DNA of 40,159 nucleotides from the NCBI GenBank assembly GCA_029211145.1, contig JARGEQ010000127.1:1-40159 (forward strand), written 5' to 3'. Below the pieces are notes generated by a model. The model was not told the origin of the DNA, did not search any database, and was given only the letters and a program-made list of their open reading frames with translations. This DNA comes from Marinimicrococcus flavescens (lineage in GTDB: Bacteria; Pseudomonadota; Alphaproteobacteria; Geminicoccales; Geminicoccaceae). Shown piece after piece: positions 15,996-24,547 of the stretch. Numbering within the stretch: the stretch's first letter is position 1; each line of letters starts with the position of its first letter. The translations under genes and the position numbers were made by a program.

Positions 15996-16997
15996 CTAGC
16001 TAGATGGTGCCTCATCATAACGGATGCGCTGGCAGAGCGTGCCCCCCGGGCCGCCGGCGAGCCGCCGCATCACCGAAGGCAGCTCCGCAAAGTCGCTCTC
16101 ACCGCTTATCAATATGTCGAGCGCCGGCTCGCGGAGCAGCGCCAGCGCCTTTTCCAGGCGCCGCCCCGTGCTCCAGCGGGCCCGCCGCGCGGCCGCCACC
16201 ATGCCCACCTGCGAGCTCACCAGCCTGAGCCGCCGGCTGTGGAAGTCCTCGCCCAGCGGCAGGGCAGGGGCCGTTCCGCCATACCAGCCCAGCGCCAGCA
16301 CCGTGCCCTCGTCCCCGGCCAGCGCCAGGGTGCCGGCCAAGGCCTCGCCGCTGCCGCTCGCCTCCACGACGAGATCATTGCCGCCCGGCAGTTCCCCCGG
16401 CCGTGCGAACGCCACCCCCAGCGCGTCCGCCACTTTCGACTTCGCCGGATCGAGATCGGCCAGCACCACCTCGGTTCCCGGGATCCGCCCGGCGATCCAT
16501 GCCACGAGCGCGCCCACCACGCCGGCGCCGATCACCGCCACACGGTCACCCGGCAGCGCCCCGCCGTCCCAAAGCCCGTTGAGCGCCGTCTCCATGTTAG
16601 CCGCCAGCACCGCGCGCCCTGCCGGAACGCCGTCAGGCAGCGCCACCACGGAACCGGCCGGCACCACGAAGCGCGTCTGGTGTGGATGGAGACAAAAGGC
16701 CAGCCGCCCCACGAGCTCGGCCGGCCCCTCCTCGACGAGGCCCACGGCGCAGTAGCCGTATTTCACGGGGAAGGAAAAATCGCCCTCCTGGAAGGGGCAG
16801 CGCATCCTCGCGTGCTGGCTCGCCGGCACGCCGCCCGTGGCCACCAGCGCCTCGGTGCCGCGGCTGATGCCGGTGAAGAGCGTGCGCACCAGCACCTCGC
16901 CCGGCCGCGGTGCCACCAGCGCCGCCTCGCGGATCTCGCCCTCGAGCGGTCCGGTGGCCCAGTAGGCCCGGGCCATGTCAGCGGATCGGCTAGCCAT
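15996..16997 (-). CDS. Zinc-type (MDR) alcohol dehydrogenase-like oxidoreductase
   Basis: 333 aa. It shows the medium-chain dehydrogenase layout: an N-terminal GroES-like part with LVRTLFTGISRGTEALV, then a Rossmann dinucleotide loop VAVIGAGVVGALVAWIAG followed by VVLADLDPAKSKVADALG. The classic catalytic-zinc Cys pattern of alcohol dehydrogenases is not evident, so zinc dependence is uncertain. Some relatives act in cofactor and pigment pathways. The ATG at 16997 is used; an ATG seven codons in (16976, MARAYWATGP) is equally plausible because neither has a strong ribosome site. It starts the four-gene operon with the pterin-synthase-like, glycosyltransferase and methyltransferase genes (42 nt gap to the next start). 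Confidence 0.82.
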   Translation of the reverse strand: MASRSADMARAYWATGPLEGEIREAALVAPRPGEVLVRTLFTGISRGTEALVATGGVPASQHARMRCPFQEGDFSFPVKYGYCAVGLVEEGPAELVGRLAFCLHPHQTRFVVPAGSVVALPDGVPAGRAVLAANMETALNGLWDGGALPGDRVAVIGAGVVGALVAWIAGRIPGTEVVLADLDPAKSKVADALGVAFARPGELPGGNDLVVEASGSGEALAGTLALAGDEGTVLALGWYGGTAPALPLGEDFHSRRLRLVSSQVGMVAAARRARWSTGRRLEKALALLREPALDILISGESDFAELPSVMRRLAGGPGGTLCQRIRYDEAPSS

Positions 16998-17043
16998 GCG
17001 CGACCGCTACCATGTTGCCCGGCGCGGATCCACCGGTGCAGGA

Positions 17044-17075
17044 CAAGGCGCTGCGCGCGGCCTTTTCTTCCTGAT
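17044..17075 (+). repeat. Dispersed intergenic GC-rich element, copy A
   Basis: Begins with the 18-base core CAAGGCGCTGCGCGCGGC and continues into a pyrimidine-rich tail (CTTTTCTTCC). It lies between the dehydrogenase and methyltransferase genes. It is one of five copies in the window; the others are at 18641, 21163-21194 (minus), 26465 and 26566-26601 (minus). Confidence 0.75.
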
Positions 17076-17110
17076 TTCCGGTCGTTTGTGCCGACGCGCG
17101 GCTCCGCCCC

Positions 17111-17911
17111 TCACACCTTGCGCCCGCGCACGGCCCAGGCCCGGGCGACGAGACGGATGCTGCCGTCGGGCTCTGCCGGCAGGCTCGCCCGGAGGCGCTC
17201 GCGGAGCTGCTCGCGGGCGCTCTCGCCGAGGCGGACGCAGTAGGCGGGGGCGGGGCCCTGGCCGCCGAGGAAGGGGCTCCAGTAGTCGTCGAAGTCGCGA
17301 AACACGGTGGGCACGTCGATGGCCCGGGTCTCGATCTCGCGCAGCCCGCCCTCGCCCTCGAGCAGGGCGTGCAGGCGGTTGGGCTGGCAGATGGGCGAGC
17401 GGCGTCCCTCGTCGAGGGCCGAAGCCGCCGGATCGAGGGCCCCGGCGGCGTCCCAGAACCGGCGCATCAGCTCCATCCGCCCCGCATAGTCCCAGACATA
17501 GAGGGCAGCCTCGCCGCCGGGCCGCAGCACCCGCGCCATCCCGGCCACGGCCCGGGCGGGATCGGGCACGAAGTTCAGGACGAGGCCCGATACCACCCGG
17601 TCGAAGGAGGCGTCGGGGAAGGGCAGGGCCTGCGCGTCGCCCTCGTGGAGCTCGGCCGTGGGCACCTGTTCCCGGGCAAGGGCGAGGAAGCCCGCCGAGG
17701 GGTCGACGCCTGCCAGCCGGCCGGGTACGCAGCTTCGCGCGACGGCGCCGGAAAGCGCGCCTGTGCCGCATCCGACGTCGAGCCAGGCGAGCCCAGGCGG
17801 TGCCGCGAGCCACGAGAGGAACTCCGCCGCCACCAGCCGGCTCCACCGCCCGACATAGGCCTCGTAGCGCTCGCCGCTGCTCCAGAGATCCGGCGATCGT
17901 TCGGCGCCCAT
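17111..17911 (-). CDS. Class I SAM-dependent methyltransferase (UbiE/Methyltransf_11 type)
   Basis: 266 aa. The SAM site LDVGCGTGAL is at residues 44-53, followed by LAGVDPSAGFLALARE, HEGDAQALPFPDASFDRVVSGLVL and MARVLRPGGEAALYVWDY, a full class I methyltransferase pattern close to the small-molecule Methyltransf_11 group. The C-terminal half is less conserved and probably binds the acceptor. The ATG at 17911 has GGGGAGG 8 nt upstream; the long open frame further upstream is an antisense artefact over ybaK. A dispersed repeat separates it from the dehydrogenase operon, so membership in that cluster is uncertain. Confidence 0.87.
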   Translation of the reverse strand: MGAERSPDLWSSGERYEAYVGRWSRLVAAEFLSWLAAPPGLAWLDVGCGTGALSGAVARSCVPGRLAGVDPSAGFLALAREQVPTAELHEGDAQALPFPDASFDRVVSGLVLNFVPDPARAVAGMARVLRPGGEAALYVWDYAGRMELMRRFWDAAGALDPAASALDEGRRSPICQPNRLHALLEGEGGLREIETRAIDVPTVFRDFDDYWSPFLGGQGPAPAYCVRLGESAREQLRERLRASLPAEPDGSIRLVARAWAVRGRKV

Positions 17912-18071
17912 GGCGAAAGCCTCCCCGTGCTGGCATGACGGCCGATCATCGCACGAAACCTCCCGGCTCGCATGAGACTCCTTCGAGCACATGAAGCGCG
18001 GAGGGCTTGGAGCTGGAACGCATTCGCGCGCGCCGCTAGCCTGCCTCCGGGACGCGACGGCGAGGTGCAGC

Positions 18072-18560
18072 ATGGCGAAGGCGACAGCGGGCGGAACCCC
18101 GGCGGTGCGGTTTCTGGAGGCGCAGGGTACGGCCTTCACCCTGCACGAGTACGACTTCGAGGCAGCCCCCGGCGCCATCGGCCTCAAGGCCGCGGCGGCG
18201 CTCGGCGTGGAGCCGGCGCGGATGCTCAAGACTCTCATGGCGGTGCTCGACGGCGGCGAGATGGTGGCAGCCCTGGTCCCGGTGGACCGCGAGCTCGACC
18301 TCAAGGCCCTGGCCGCCGCCGCCGGCGCCAAGCGCGCCGCCATGGCCGAGGTGAAGGCCGCCGAGCGCGCCACCGGCTACGTCAAGGGCGGAATCAGCCC
18401 CTTCGCCCAGCGCCGCCACGCGCGGACCTTCCTCGACGCCTCCGCCACCGCCCACCCCACCGTCATCGTCAACGGCGGCCGGCGAGGCCTGCAGATCGAG
18501 CTGACGCCGGCGGCGCTGCGGGAGCTGACGGCGGCGGAGGTGGGGGAGATCGGGCGCTGA
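18072..18560 (+). CDS. ybaK: YbaK/EbsC-family aminoacyl-tRNA deacylase (Cys-tRNA(Pro) type)
   Basis: 162 aa, the normal length. Family features: PAVRFLEAQGTAFTLHEYDF, AAAALGVEPARMLKTLMAVLDG with the conserved Lys, LVPVDRELDLKALAAAAGAKRA, GYVKGGISPFAQRRH and TVIVNGGRRGLQIELTP. The enzyme removes Cys mischarged on tRNA(Pro) in the cytoplasm. The ATG at 18072 follows GAGG; the open frame upstream to 17991 is not similar to the family. It is probably transcribed alone. Confidence 0.93.
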   Translation: MAKATAGGTPAVRFLEAQGTAFTLHEYDFEAAPGAIGLKAAAALGVEPARMLKTLMAVLDGGEMVAALVPVDRELDLKALAAAAGAKRAAMAEVKAAERATGYVKGGISPFAQRRHARTFLDASATAHPTVIVNGGRRGLQIELTPAALRELTAAEVGEIGR

Positions 18561-18640
18561 TCGGTAGTGGCGGACCGCCAGAGGCGACCTCTGCATCCTG
18601 TCCACATGGCGCGGATCCGGGGCGCGCCGCCGTCGCCGCG

Positions 18641-18674
18641 CAAGGCGCTGCGCGCGGCTCTCCTTTTTCTTTCG
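18641..18674 (+). repeat. Dispersed intergenic GC-rich element, copy B
   Basis: The 18-base core CAAGGCGCTGCGCGCGGC (18641-18658) is followed by CTCCTTTTTCTTTCG, the clearest example of the pyrimidine tail. It lies between two convergent genes (ybaK and the PD-(D/E)XK gene), a position suited to a terminator. Confidence 0.78.
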
Positions 18675-18717
18675 CGTTTTTCGGATTGCCGGCACGGAAC
18701 CGGCGCTTCGGGAGGAC

Positions 18718-20034
18718 TCACGGCAGCGGCGGCTGAACCTGATGTCGCAGCTCTGCACTGCCCTCCACATCTGCAGGGGAGGCCAGCGCGGAAGAAGTCT
18801 CAGGAATAGCGGATGTGGCGGCGTCCGTGGTCGCCTCCGTCAGTGCCCTCACATAGCGCTCGATGGCAGCCAGCCAAGTGTCGGCATGCCGTGGCAGAAG
18901 ATCGGAGATCTTCGGCATCCTGCCTTCGGCAGTGCGGATGCTGTTCTCCGTGGCGCCCTTCTCGTAGGCGATCCGCCCGCCAATCGCCTGGGCGAGCGTG
19001 CGGTTGTATTCCAATGCGATTTCAGTCCTTCCAAACCAGCTCGATGGTCCGGTGTTCACCGTGAGGTCCTTCCTGATGCTGGCGAGGTTGAACGGTGCGC
19101 CTGTCGGGGCGTCGTGCTTCAGGTTCAGGCTACCCTGAACGTCGGGGTAGAAGTTCAGGAGCATCGCGCGATCGATAAAACCGCGCAGGTGCGCCGATGA
19201 GCCGGGCTGCTTCCGCTCGATGATTTCATAAAATGCGTCCTCGCTGAGCGAGCTGCCATGGCTCGACGGCGTGGGGCTGGCTTTCACGATTATGTGGCCC
19301 GTGTTCTCGTCGATGGTCACGACGCCGCGTTCAATCAGGACTGTCCTGGCGAGGACGCTGGGGACGACGACGTGGCCGTTGTTCTCGGGCGCCGTGAAGA
19401 TGCCGAGTTCCACTAGCGAGAAGACGAAGCGGTGCCCGGCATGTGACTTCAGAAGATCTGCGAGCGCCGCGGCGTCTTCGCGGATCCCGTCGCCGACCAC
19501 TGCGACGACAGCGCGACCGCGCCTGAGGTTGCGGGTCACCGTGTCCACGAACGCAGCTTCGTCGGCCTCCACGGGAGCTGCGCTGCTGACGACCTCGTAG
19601 AGGGTGCGGTCCGGCTGCTGCTGATCCCGACGGGCTCTTCGGACGGCAGCTTCGAGTCCGGCATAGTCCAGCCGGAAGACGGCGGCCGCATAGTCCATCG
19701 CCTGCGCGACGACAGTGCGTCGCGCTTCCGGATTGCGCCAGAGCTTGGTCTCGATGAGAACGAGACCGCCCGTCTCGGTGATGAAGAGGTTGTCCAGTGC
19801 GCCTGTCCTCGAGGCGCCGAGCTGCAGCGGCAGCTCCCGGCATACCGCCACCGCCCTTCCAAGGCCGGGCTCCACCTGATCGAGCGGGAATATCTCCGGG
19901 TGATGGTCCAGCATCTGCTGAAGCCAAGCCTCATCATAAACGGAGCCGGTGCCGCTGCGAAGGTCCGCCCGGTGGAGAACGGATCCGCTCGCCCCACCTC
20001 CTGCCACCCACACGGGAATGCCGTCTCTCCGCAT
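18718..20034 (-). CDS. Orphan PD-(D/E)XK nuclease-fold protein
   Basis: 438 aa; I do not recognise the exact family. Residues about 75-116 show a PD-(D/E)XK nuclease core: TGALDNLFITE with Asp81, LVLIETKLWRNPE with Glu95 and Lys97, then QAMDYA, giving a QxxxY motif (Gln111, Tyr115) as in RecB-like nucleases. The central and C-terminal parts (HVVVPSVLARTVLIERG, HLRGFIDRAMLLNFYPDVQ, SWFGRTEIALEYN) have no assignment. The ATG at 20034 is 8 nt from a perfect GGAGG, so the longer upstream frame is rejected. No partner methylase or helicase is adjacent. It could be a solitary defence or DNA-repair nuclease; GC content looks slightly lower than its neighbours. Confidence 0.75.
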   Translation of the reverse strand: MRRDGIPVWVAGGGASGSVLHRADLRSGTGSVYDEAWLQQMLDHHPEIFPLDQVEPGLGRAVAVCRELPLQLGASRTGALDNLFITETGGLVLIETKLWRNPEARRTVVAQAMDYAAAVFRLDYAGLEAAVRRARRDQQQPDRTLYEVVSSAAPVEADEAAFVDTVTRNLRRGRAVVAVVGDGIREDAAALADLLKSHAGHRFVFSLVELGIFTAPENNGHVVVPSVLARTVLIERGVVTIDENTGHIIVKASPTPSSHGSSLSEDAFYEIIERKQPGSSAHLRGFIDRAMLLNFYPDVQGSLNLKHDAPTGAPFNLASIRKDLTVNTGPSSWFGRTEIALEYNRTLAQAIGGRIAYEKGATENSIRTAEGRMPKISDLLPRHADTWLAAIERYVRALTEATTDAATSAIPETSSALASPADVEGSAELRHQVQPPLP

Positions 20035-20298
20035 TGCAGGATCCTCCGTGGACCTAGCACCTGGTGCGGGATCGATGCCGCGAGCCGACGGTATCTCGTC
20101 ATGCAGCCAGGGCGCCATCGCCCGGAGGGTGACTTGCCAGGAAGTGGCATTGCTGCATGGCGTCGCTCCGACGCCAACTGCCGCCTTGTCTCGCTACTGC
20201 CGTGCGCCTTCTGTCACCGAACTCGCACCGGCCGGGCGTAAGCGGGCGGCGGCGCGGGGCGGGGCTCCGCGCGGATCCTGTTCCTGCCGGAGAGATTC

Positions 20299-21117
20299 AT
20301 GACGAGCCTTCCGATGCTCGGTGCGGCGATGACCGTGGACGAGCTCGAGACCTGGCGTGACTGGCTGATCGAGGGGCGGCGCGACCTCGAGCTGCAGAGC
20401 TTCATCGAGGCGGAGACGCTGAACGGCGACTGGATGAAGCTGGTGGCGCGGGCGCGGCGCCTGCTCGACGGCTACGAGGGGCGGCTGGGCATCCACGGGC
20501 CGTTCTGGGGCTTCTCCATCGCCTCGGAGGACCCGGACGTGCGGGCGCTGGTGGCGCGGCGGCTCGACCAGGGGCTGGCGGTGTGCGAGGCGCTGGGCGC
20601 CACGCAGATGGTGATCCACAGCCCCCACACTACCTGGAGCCACAACAATCTCGACAGCCTGCCCGGGGCGCGCGAGCGGCTCTCGGAGCGGGTGCACGAC
20701 ACGCTGCGCGATGCGGTGCGGCGGGCCGAGAACATCGGCTGCACCATGGTGATCGAGAACATCGAGGACAAGGATCCGGCGGTGCGGGTGGCGCTGGCCG
20801 AGAGCTTCGCCTCGCCGGCGGTGGCGGTGTCCATCGACACCGGCCATGCCCACTACGCGCACGGCTCCACCGGCGCGCCGCCGGTGGACTTCTACGTCAC
20901 CGCGGCCGGCAACCGGCTGCAGCACGTCCACATCCAGGATGCCGACGGCTATGCCGACCGGCACTGGGAGATCGGCCGGGGCACGGTGAACTGGCACGCC
21001 GTGTTCGGCGCGCTGGCCCGGCTGGACAGCAATCCGCGCCTGATCCTCGAGCTGCGCGACAAGGCCACGATCCCGGCCTCGGTCGCCTGGCTGGAGGCCG
21101 CCGGCCTCGCCCAGTGA
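20299..21117 (+). CDS. Sugar phosphate isomerase/epimerase-like TIM-barrel protein
   Basis: 272 aa. It matches the xylose-isomerase-like/AP-endonuclease-2 TIM barrel: GRLGIHGPFWGFSI, TQMVIHSPHTTWSHNN, MVIENIEDKDP, VSIDTGHAHYAHG, HVHIQDADGYADRHWEIG and PRLILELRD, with metal ligands in the HSPH, ENIED, DTGHAH and HIQD segments. Such proteins isomerise or epimerise sugars or inositols; the substrate is unknown. The ATG at 20299 has GGAGAG upstream. It is divergent from the nuclease-fold gene and convergent with paoC. Confidence 0.87.
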   Translation: MTSLPMLGAAMTVDELETWRDWLIEGRRDLELQSFIEAETLNGDWMKLVARARRLLDGYEGRLGIHGPFWGFSIASEDPDVRALVARRLDQGLAVCEALGATQMVIHSPHTTWSHNNLDSLPGARERLSERVHDTLRDAVRRAENIGCTMVIENIEDKDPAVRVALAESFASPAVAVSIDTGHAHYAHGSTGAPPVDFYVTAAGNRLQHVHIQDADGYADRHWEIGRGTVNWHAVFGALARLDSNPRLILELRDKATIPASVAWLEAAGLAQ

Positions 21118-21162
21118 GGTGACGGCCCCGTCTCCCGCGCAGCCCTCCCGGGAACTGACGGA

Positions 21163-21194
21163 ACAAGAAAAAGGAAGCCGCGCGCAGCGCCTCG
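21163..21194 (-). repeat. Dispersed intergenic GC-rich element, copy C
   Basis: On the minus strand this reads as the 18-base GC-rich core with one mismatch, then CTTCCTTTTTCTTG. It lies between the convergent isomerase and paoC genes. Confidence 0.75.
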
Positions 21195-21223
21195 CGGGGC
21201 GCGCGGCCGCGGAGAGCCGCGCG

Positions 21224-21254
21224 GAGCTGCCGGCCCTTCCGGGCGCGGCAGCTC
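21224..21254. terminator. Hairpin between convergent isomerase and paoC genes
   Basis: GAGCTGCC and GGCAGCTC form outer 8-bp arms; inside them GCCC and GGGC pair around a TTCC loop. It sits between two convergent stop codons and could end transcription from both sides. Confidence 0.6.
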
Positions 21255-21269
21255 ACGGCGCGAGCGGCG

Positions 21270-23528
21270 TCAGACCAGGTCCGACATGCGCATCGGCAGG
21301 CGGCGCAGGCGCTTGCCGGTGGCGTGGTGGATGGCGTTGGCGATGGCGGCGGCGGTGCCGACAATGCCCAGCTCGCCTATTCCCTTGACGCCCAGCGGGT
21401 TCACGTAGTCGTCCTGCTCCTCGAGCATCTCGACCCGGATCTCGCGCACGTCGGCGTTCACCGGGATGAGGTACTCGGCGATGTTGGCGTTGAGGAAGCG
21501 CGCCCGCGTGTGGTCGAGCTCGGTCACCTCGAGGAGCGCCGAGCCGATGCCCCACACCATCCCGCCCATCAGCTGGCTGTGCGCGGTCTTGCGATTGAGC
21601 CAGGTGCCGGCGGCGAAGGCGCCGTGCAGGCGCGGGACGCGGATCTCGTGGGTCCAGCGATGCACCCGCACCTCCGCGAACTCGGCCCCGAAGGCGAACA
21701 TCGCCATCTCCGGCGTGACCGGACCGGCGACGCCGTAACCGCCCTGGTAGGTTCGCCTGAGCGCCTCGTCGGTTAGCGCCGGATGCCGGTACTGGCCCTC
21801 CGCCGTGGCCTCGCCGCGCGGTGTGGAGGCCAGCGCCTCCACGAGCGGCTGGCTCTTGCCGCCGGGGCCGCGCAGCATGCCGTCCTCCAGCGTGATCTGC
21901 GCCGGGTCGACGCCGGCGAAGGGGCCCTCGGACATGGCGCTCACCTGCCTCGCCACCTCGGCGCCGACGGCGAGGCATGCCAGATGGACCGCCGAGCCGG
22001 CCGAGGCGGCGGTGGTCGAGCCGCCCGAGATGGGTGCCAGCGGCAGGTGCGCCTCGCCCATCACCACGTCGCAGGCCTCCACGGGCAGGCCGAGCCGTGC
22101 CGCCGCGATCTGGGCCATGATCGTGTAGCTGCCGGTGCCCACGTCGTGCGCCGCCAGCTCGACGAAGGCGTGGCCGGTGGCCTGCATCCGCACCCGCGCC
22201 GCCGAGGGCGAGATGTTGGTCGGATAGGTGGCGGTGGCGCAGCCGTACCCGACCAGCCAGTCGCCATCGGTCATGCTGCCGGGCTCGGCGTTGCGGTCGG
22301 CCCAGCCGAAGCTCGCCTTGGCCGCGTCGAAGCACTCCATCAGCGAGCGCGACGAGAACGGCACCCCCGCCACCGGATGGCGGTCGGTGTCGTTGACCCG
22401 CCGCAGCTCGACCGGGTCCATCCCGAGCTTCAGCGCCAGCTCGTCCATCGCCTGCTCGAGGCCGAAGAAGGTCTGCATCTCGTTGGGCGCGCGCATGAAC
22501 CCGCCGGAATTGGTGTCGGAGCGCGCGAGCCGCTGCTCGGTGTGGATGTTCGGGCTGGCATACATCGAGCGGGTCATGTGGGTGCCGGGATTGACCACCT
22601 CGTCGAACTGCGAGGTCTGGGCGATCTCCACATGCTCGAAGGCGGTGAGCCTGCCCGAGGCGTCGGCCCCCAGCCGGAAGCGCTGTACCGACTCGGGCCG
22701 GAAGGTGGCCACCGTGTACATCTGCTGCCGCGTCACGATCAGCCGCACCGGCGCGCCGACCGCCTTCGCGGCGGCGATGGTGAGCATGGTGTAGGGCGTG
22801 ATCCCGGCCTTGGAGCCGAAGGCGCCGCCGACGAAGGGGGAGATCACCCGCACCGCCGTCTCCGGCAGGCCGTAGGCCGCCGAGATGCCGTGGCGCAGCG
22901 TGCGCACCGACTGCGAGGGCATCCAGACGGTGAGCCGGTCGCCGCGCCATTCGGCGGTGGCGGCGAACATCTCCATCGGGTTGTGGTGCTGGAACGGCGT
23001 GACGTACTCCACGTCGACCGACTGGGCCGCCTCGGCCAGCCCGGCGGCGATGTCGCCCTTCGTGAGGGTCATGCCCTCGCCGTCGCCCTCGGCGCCGACG
23101 ATGAAGCTTTGGGCGGGGTCCATGGCGATATGGGCCTCGCCTTCCTCGTAGCTGGCCTCGACCAGCTGCGCGCCGCGCCGCGCGGCGGCGGCGGTTTCGG
23201 CCACGACATAGGCGATGGGCTGGCCGGCATATTTGATCGCGGTGCCCTCCATCGGCCAGAAACTGGCCGAGCCCGGACCGCCGGAATAGATGCCCTTCAC
23301 CGTCTTGTAGTCGGGCAGGTTCGCGTGGGTGAACACCGCGACGACGCCGGGCTCGGCCTCGGCCTTCGCGGTGTCGATGCCGGTGAGGGTGCCGACCGCG
23401 ATGCGGGAGGTGGCGAGCGCGCCGTGCAGCATGCCCGCCGGCGTGAAGTCAGCCGCGTAGTGCGCCGCCCCGGTGACCTTGCGGCGCGCGTCGGTGCGGG
23501 TGACCTCGGTGTTGATGGTCTGCGCCAT
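21270..23528 (-). CDS. paoC: PaoC-type molybdenum-binding subunit of periplasmic aldehyde oxidoreductase
   Basis: 752 aa. It belongs to the xanthine-oxidase superfamily. Motifs: VTGAAHYAADF at the start, TPFQHHNPMEMFAATAEW, SPFVGGAFGSKAG, FMRAPNEMQTFFGLEQAMDELA, GSTTAASAGSA, and the C-terminal GVKGIGELGIVGTAAAIANA with the catalytic Glu. It binds the molybdenum cofactor (cytosine dinucleotide form in E. coli PaoC) and oxidises aldehydes. It has no signal peptide, consistent with export as a folded complex through the Tat signal of the small subunit. Its start overlaps the paoB stop by one base (TGATG). A PaoD-like maturation factor is not in the window. Confidence 0.93.
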   Translation of the reverse strand: MAQTINTEVTRTDARRKVTGAAHYAADFTPAGMLHGALATSRIAVGTLTGIDTAKAEAEPGVVAVFTHANLPDYKTVKGIYSGGPGSASFWPMEGTAIKYAGQPIAYVVAETAAAARRGAQLVEASYEEGEAHIAMDPAQSFIVGAEGDGEGMTLTKGDIAAGLAEAAQSVDVEYVTPFQHHNPMEMFAATAEWRGDRLTVWMPSQSVRTLRHGISAAYGLPETAVRVISPFVGGAFGSKAGITPYTMLTIAAAKAVGAPVRLIVTRQQMYTVATFRPESVQRFRLGADASGRLTAFEHVEIAQTSQFDEVVNPGTHMTRSMYASPNIHTEQRLARSDTNSGGFMRAPNEMQTFFGLEQAMDELALKLGMDPVELRRVNDTDRHPVAGVPFSSRSLMECFDAAKASFGWADRNAEPGSMTDGDWLVGYGCATATYPTNISPSAARVRMQATGHAFVELAAHDVGTGSYTIMAQIAAARLGLPVEACDVVMGEAHLPLAPISGGSTTAASAGSAVHLACLAVGAEVARQVSAMSEGPFAGVDPAQITLEDGMLRGPGGKSQPLVEALASTPRGEATAEGQYRHPALTDEALRRTYQGGYGVAGPVTPEMAMFAFGAEFAEVRVHRWTHEIRVPRLHGAFAAGTWLNRKTAHSQLMGGMVWGIGSALLEVTELDHTRARFLNANIAEYLIPVNADVREIRVEMLEEQDDYVNPLGVKGIGELGIVGTAAAIANAIHHATGKRLRRLPMRMSDLV

Positions 23529-24544
23529 CAGTCCTCTCCCTTCGCGCCGGCCCGGGCGCGGGCATGGGCGGTCATCAGCGCGCCGGCGACCACGTCGGCG
23601 CCGAGCGGGATCTTGTAGGCGGAGTGCTCCAGCGGCGTGGCGTCGGCGAAGGCTGCGCGGCCGGCCTCGCGGGCGAGCGCCTCGCTGAAGGTCCTGCCGC
23701 GCAGCACCTCCTCGGCGGCGCCGGCGCGCCACGGCACCGAGGCGACGCCGCCCAGCGCTATCCGCGCGTCCTTCACGGTCTCGCCGTCCAGCTCCAGCCC
23801 GACGGCCGCGGAGGCGCTGGCGAAGGCGTAGCTCTCGCGGTCGCGGGCCTTGAGGTAGTGCGAGGCGCGCATCGCCGGGACCACCGGCACCTCGATCGAG
23901 ATGATGATCTCGCCCTTCTCGAGGATCGTCTCGACCTCCGGGCTATCGCCCGGCAGCACGTGCAGGTCGGCGAAGGGGATGGTGCGGCTGCCGCCCGGGC
24001 CCCTGGTCCTCACCTCGGCGTCGAAGGCGATCAGCGCCTGCGCCCAGTCGCCGGGGTACATCGCGACACAGTGCTCCGAGCCGCCCAGGATCGCATGGAG
24101 GGAGGTCACCCCGCCCTCGAGCGCGGCGCAGCCCGAGCCCGGATCGCGCTTGTTGCACTGGGTGTAGGCGGTGTCCCGGAAATAGGGGCAACGGGTGCGC
24201 TGCAGGATGTTGCCGCCAAGCCGGGCGACGTTCCTGAGCTGGGGGCTGGCGGCCTTCCAGAGCGCCTCGGTCAGCGCCGGGCAGGCCTCGCGCAGATCGG
24301 CGTCGTCGGCCACCACCGCCATCCGCGCCAGCGCGCCGAAACGCAGCCGGCCGGGCCCGATCTCGTAGCTCTCCAGCTCCTTGATGCCGGTGATGTCGAC
24401 CAGCCCGCCGGGTCGCTGCACGGCGAGCTTCATGAGATCGACCATGGTGGTGCCGCCGGCGAGGAAGTCACGCTTCTGATCGCCGCTGGCCAGATCGATC
24501 GCCTCGGCTACGGAGGTCGGACGGAAGAAGGCGAAATTGTCCAC
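23528..24544 (-). CDS. paoB: PaoB-type FAD subunit with predicted [4Fe-4S] insertion
   Basis: 338 aa. FAD-binding signatures are FLAGGTTMVDLMKL and QLRNVARLGGNIL. Between them and the C-terminal domain lies RCPYFRDTAYTQCNKRDPGSGC, giving Cys119, Cys130 and Cys139, with Cys159 in SEHCVAMYPGD. These four match the extra [4Fe-4S] site of E. coli PaoB, which typical xanthine dehydrogenase FAD subunits lack. It carries electrons from the small subunit to the acceptor. The ATG at 24544 lies 3 nt after the paoA stop. Confidence 0.92.
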   Translation of the reverse strand: MDNFAFFRPTSVAEAIDLASGDQKRDFLAGGTTMVDLMKLAVQRPGGLVDITGIKELESYEIGPGRLRFGALARMAVVADDADLREACPALTEALWKAASPQLRNVARLGGNILQRTRCPYFRDTAYTQCNKRDPGSGCAALEGGVTSLHAILGGSEHCVAMYPGDWAQALIAFDAEVRTRGPGGSRTIPFADLHVLPGDSPEVETILEKGEIIISIEVPVVPAMRASHYLKARDRESYAFASASAAVGLELDGETVKDARIALGGVASVPWRAGAAEEVLRGRTFSEALAREAGRAAFADATPLEHSAYKIPLGADVVAGALMTAHARARAGAKGED

Positions 24545-24547
24545 GCC

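Noticed and set aside
17111..18373. Long methyltransferase frame starting at 18373
   Set aside because: The extra 150 codons are antisense to ybaK; a strong ribosome site and family similarity start at 17911.
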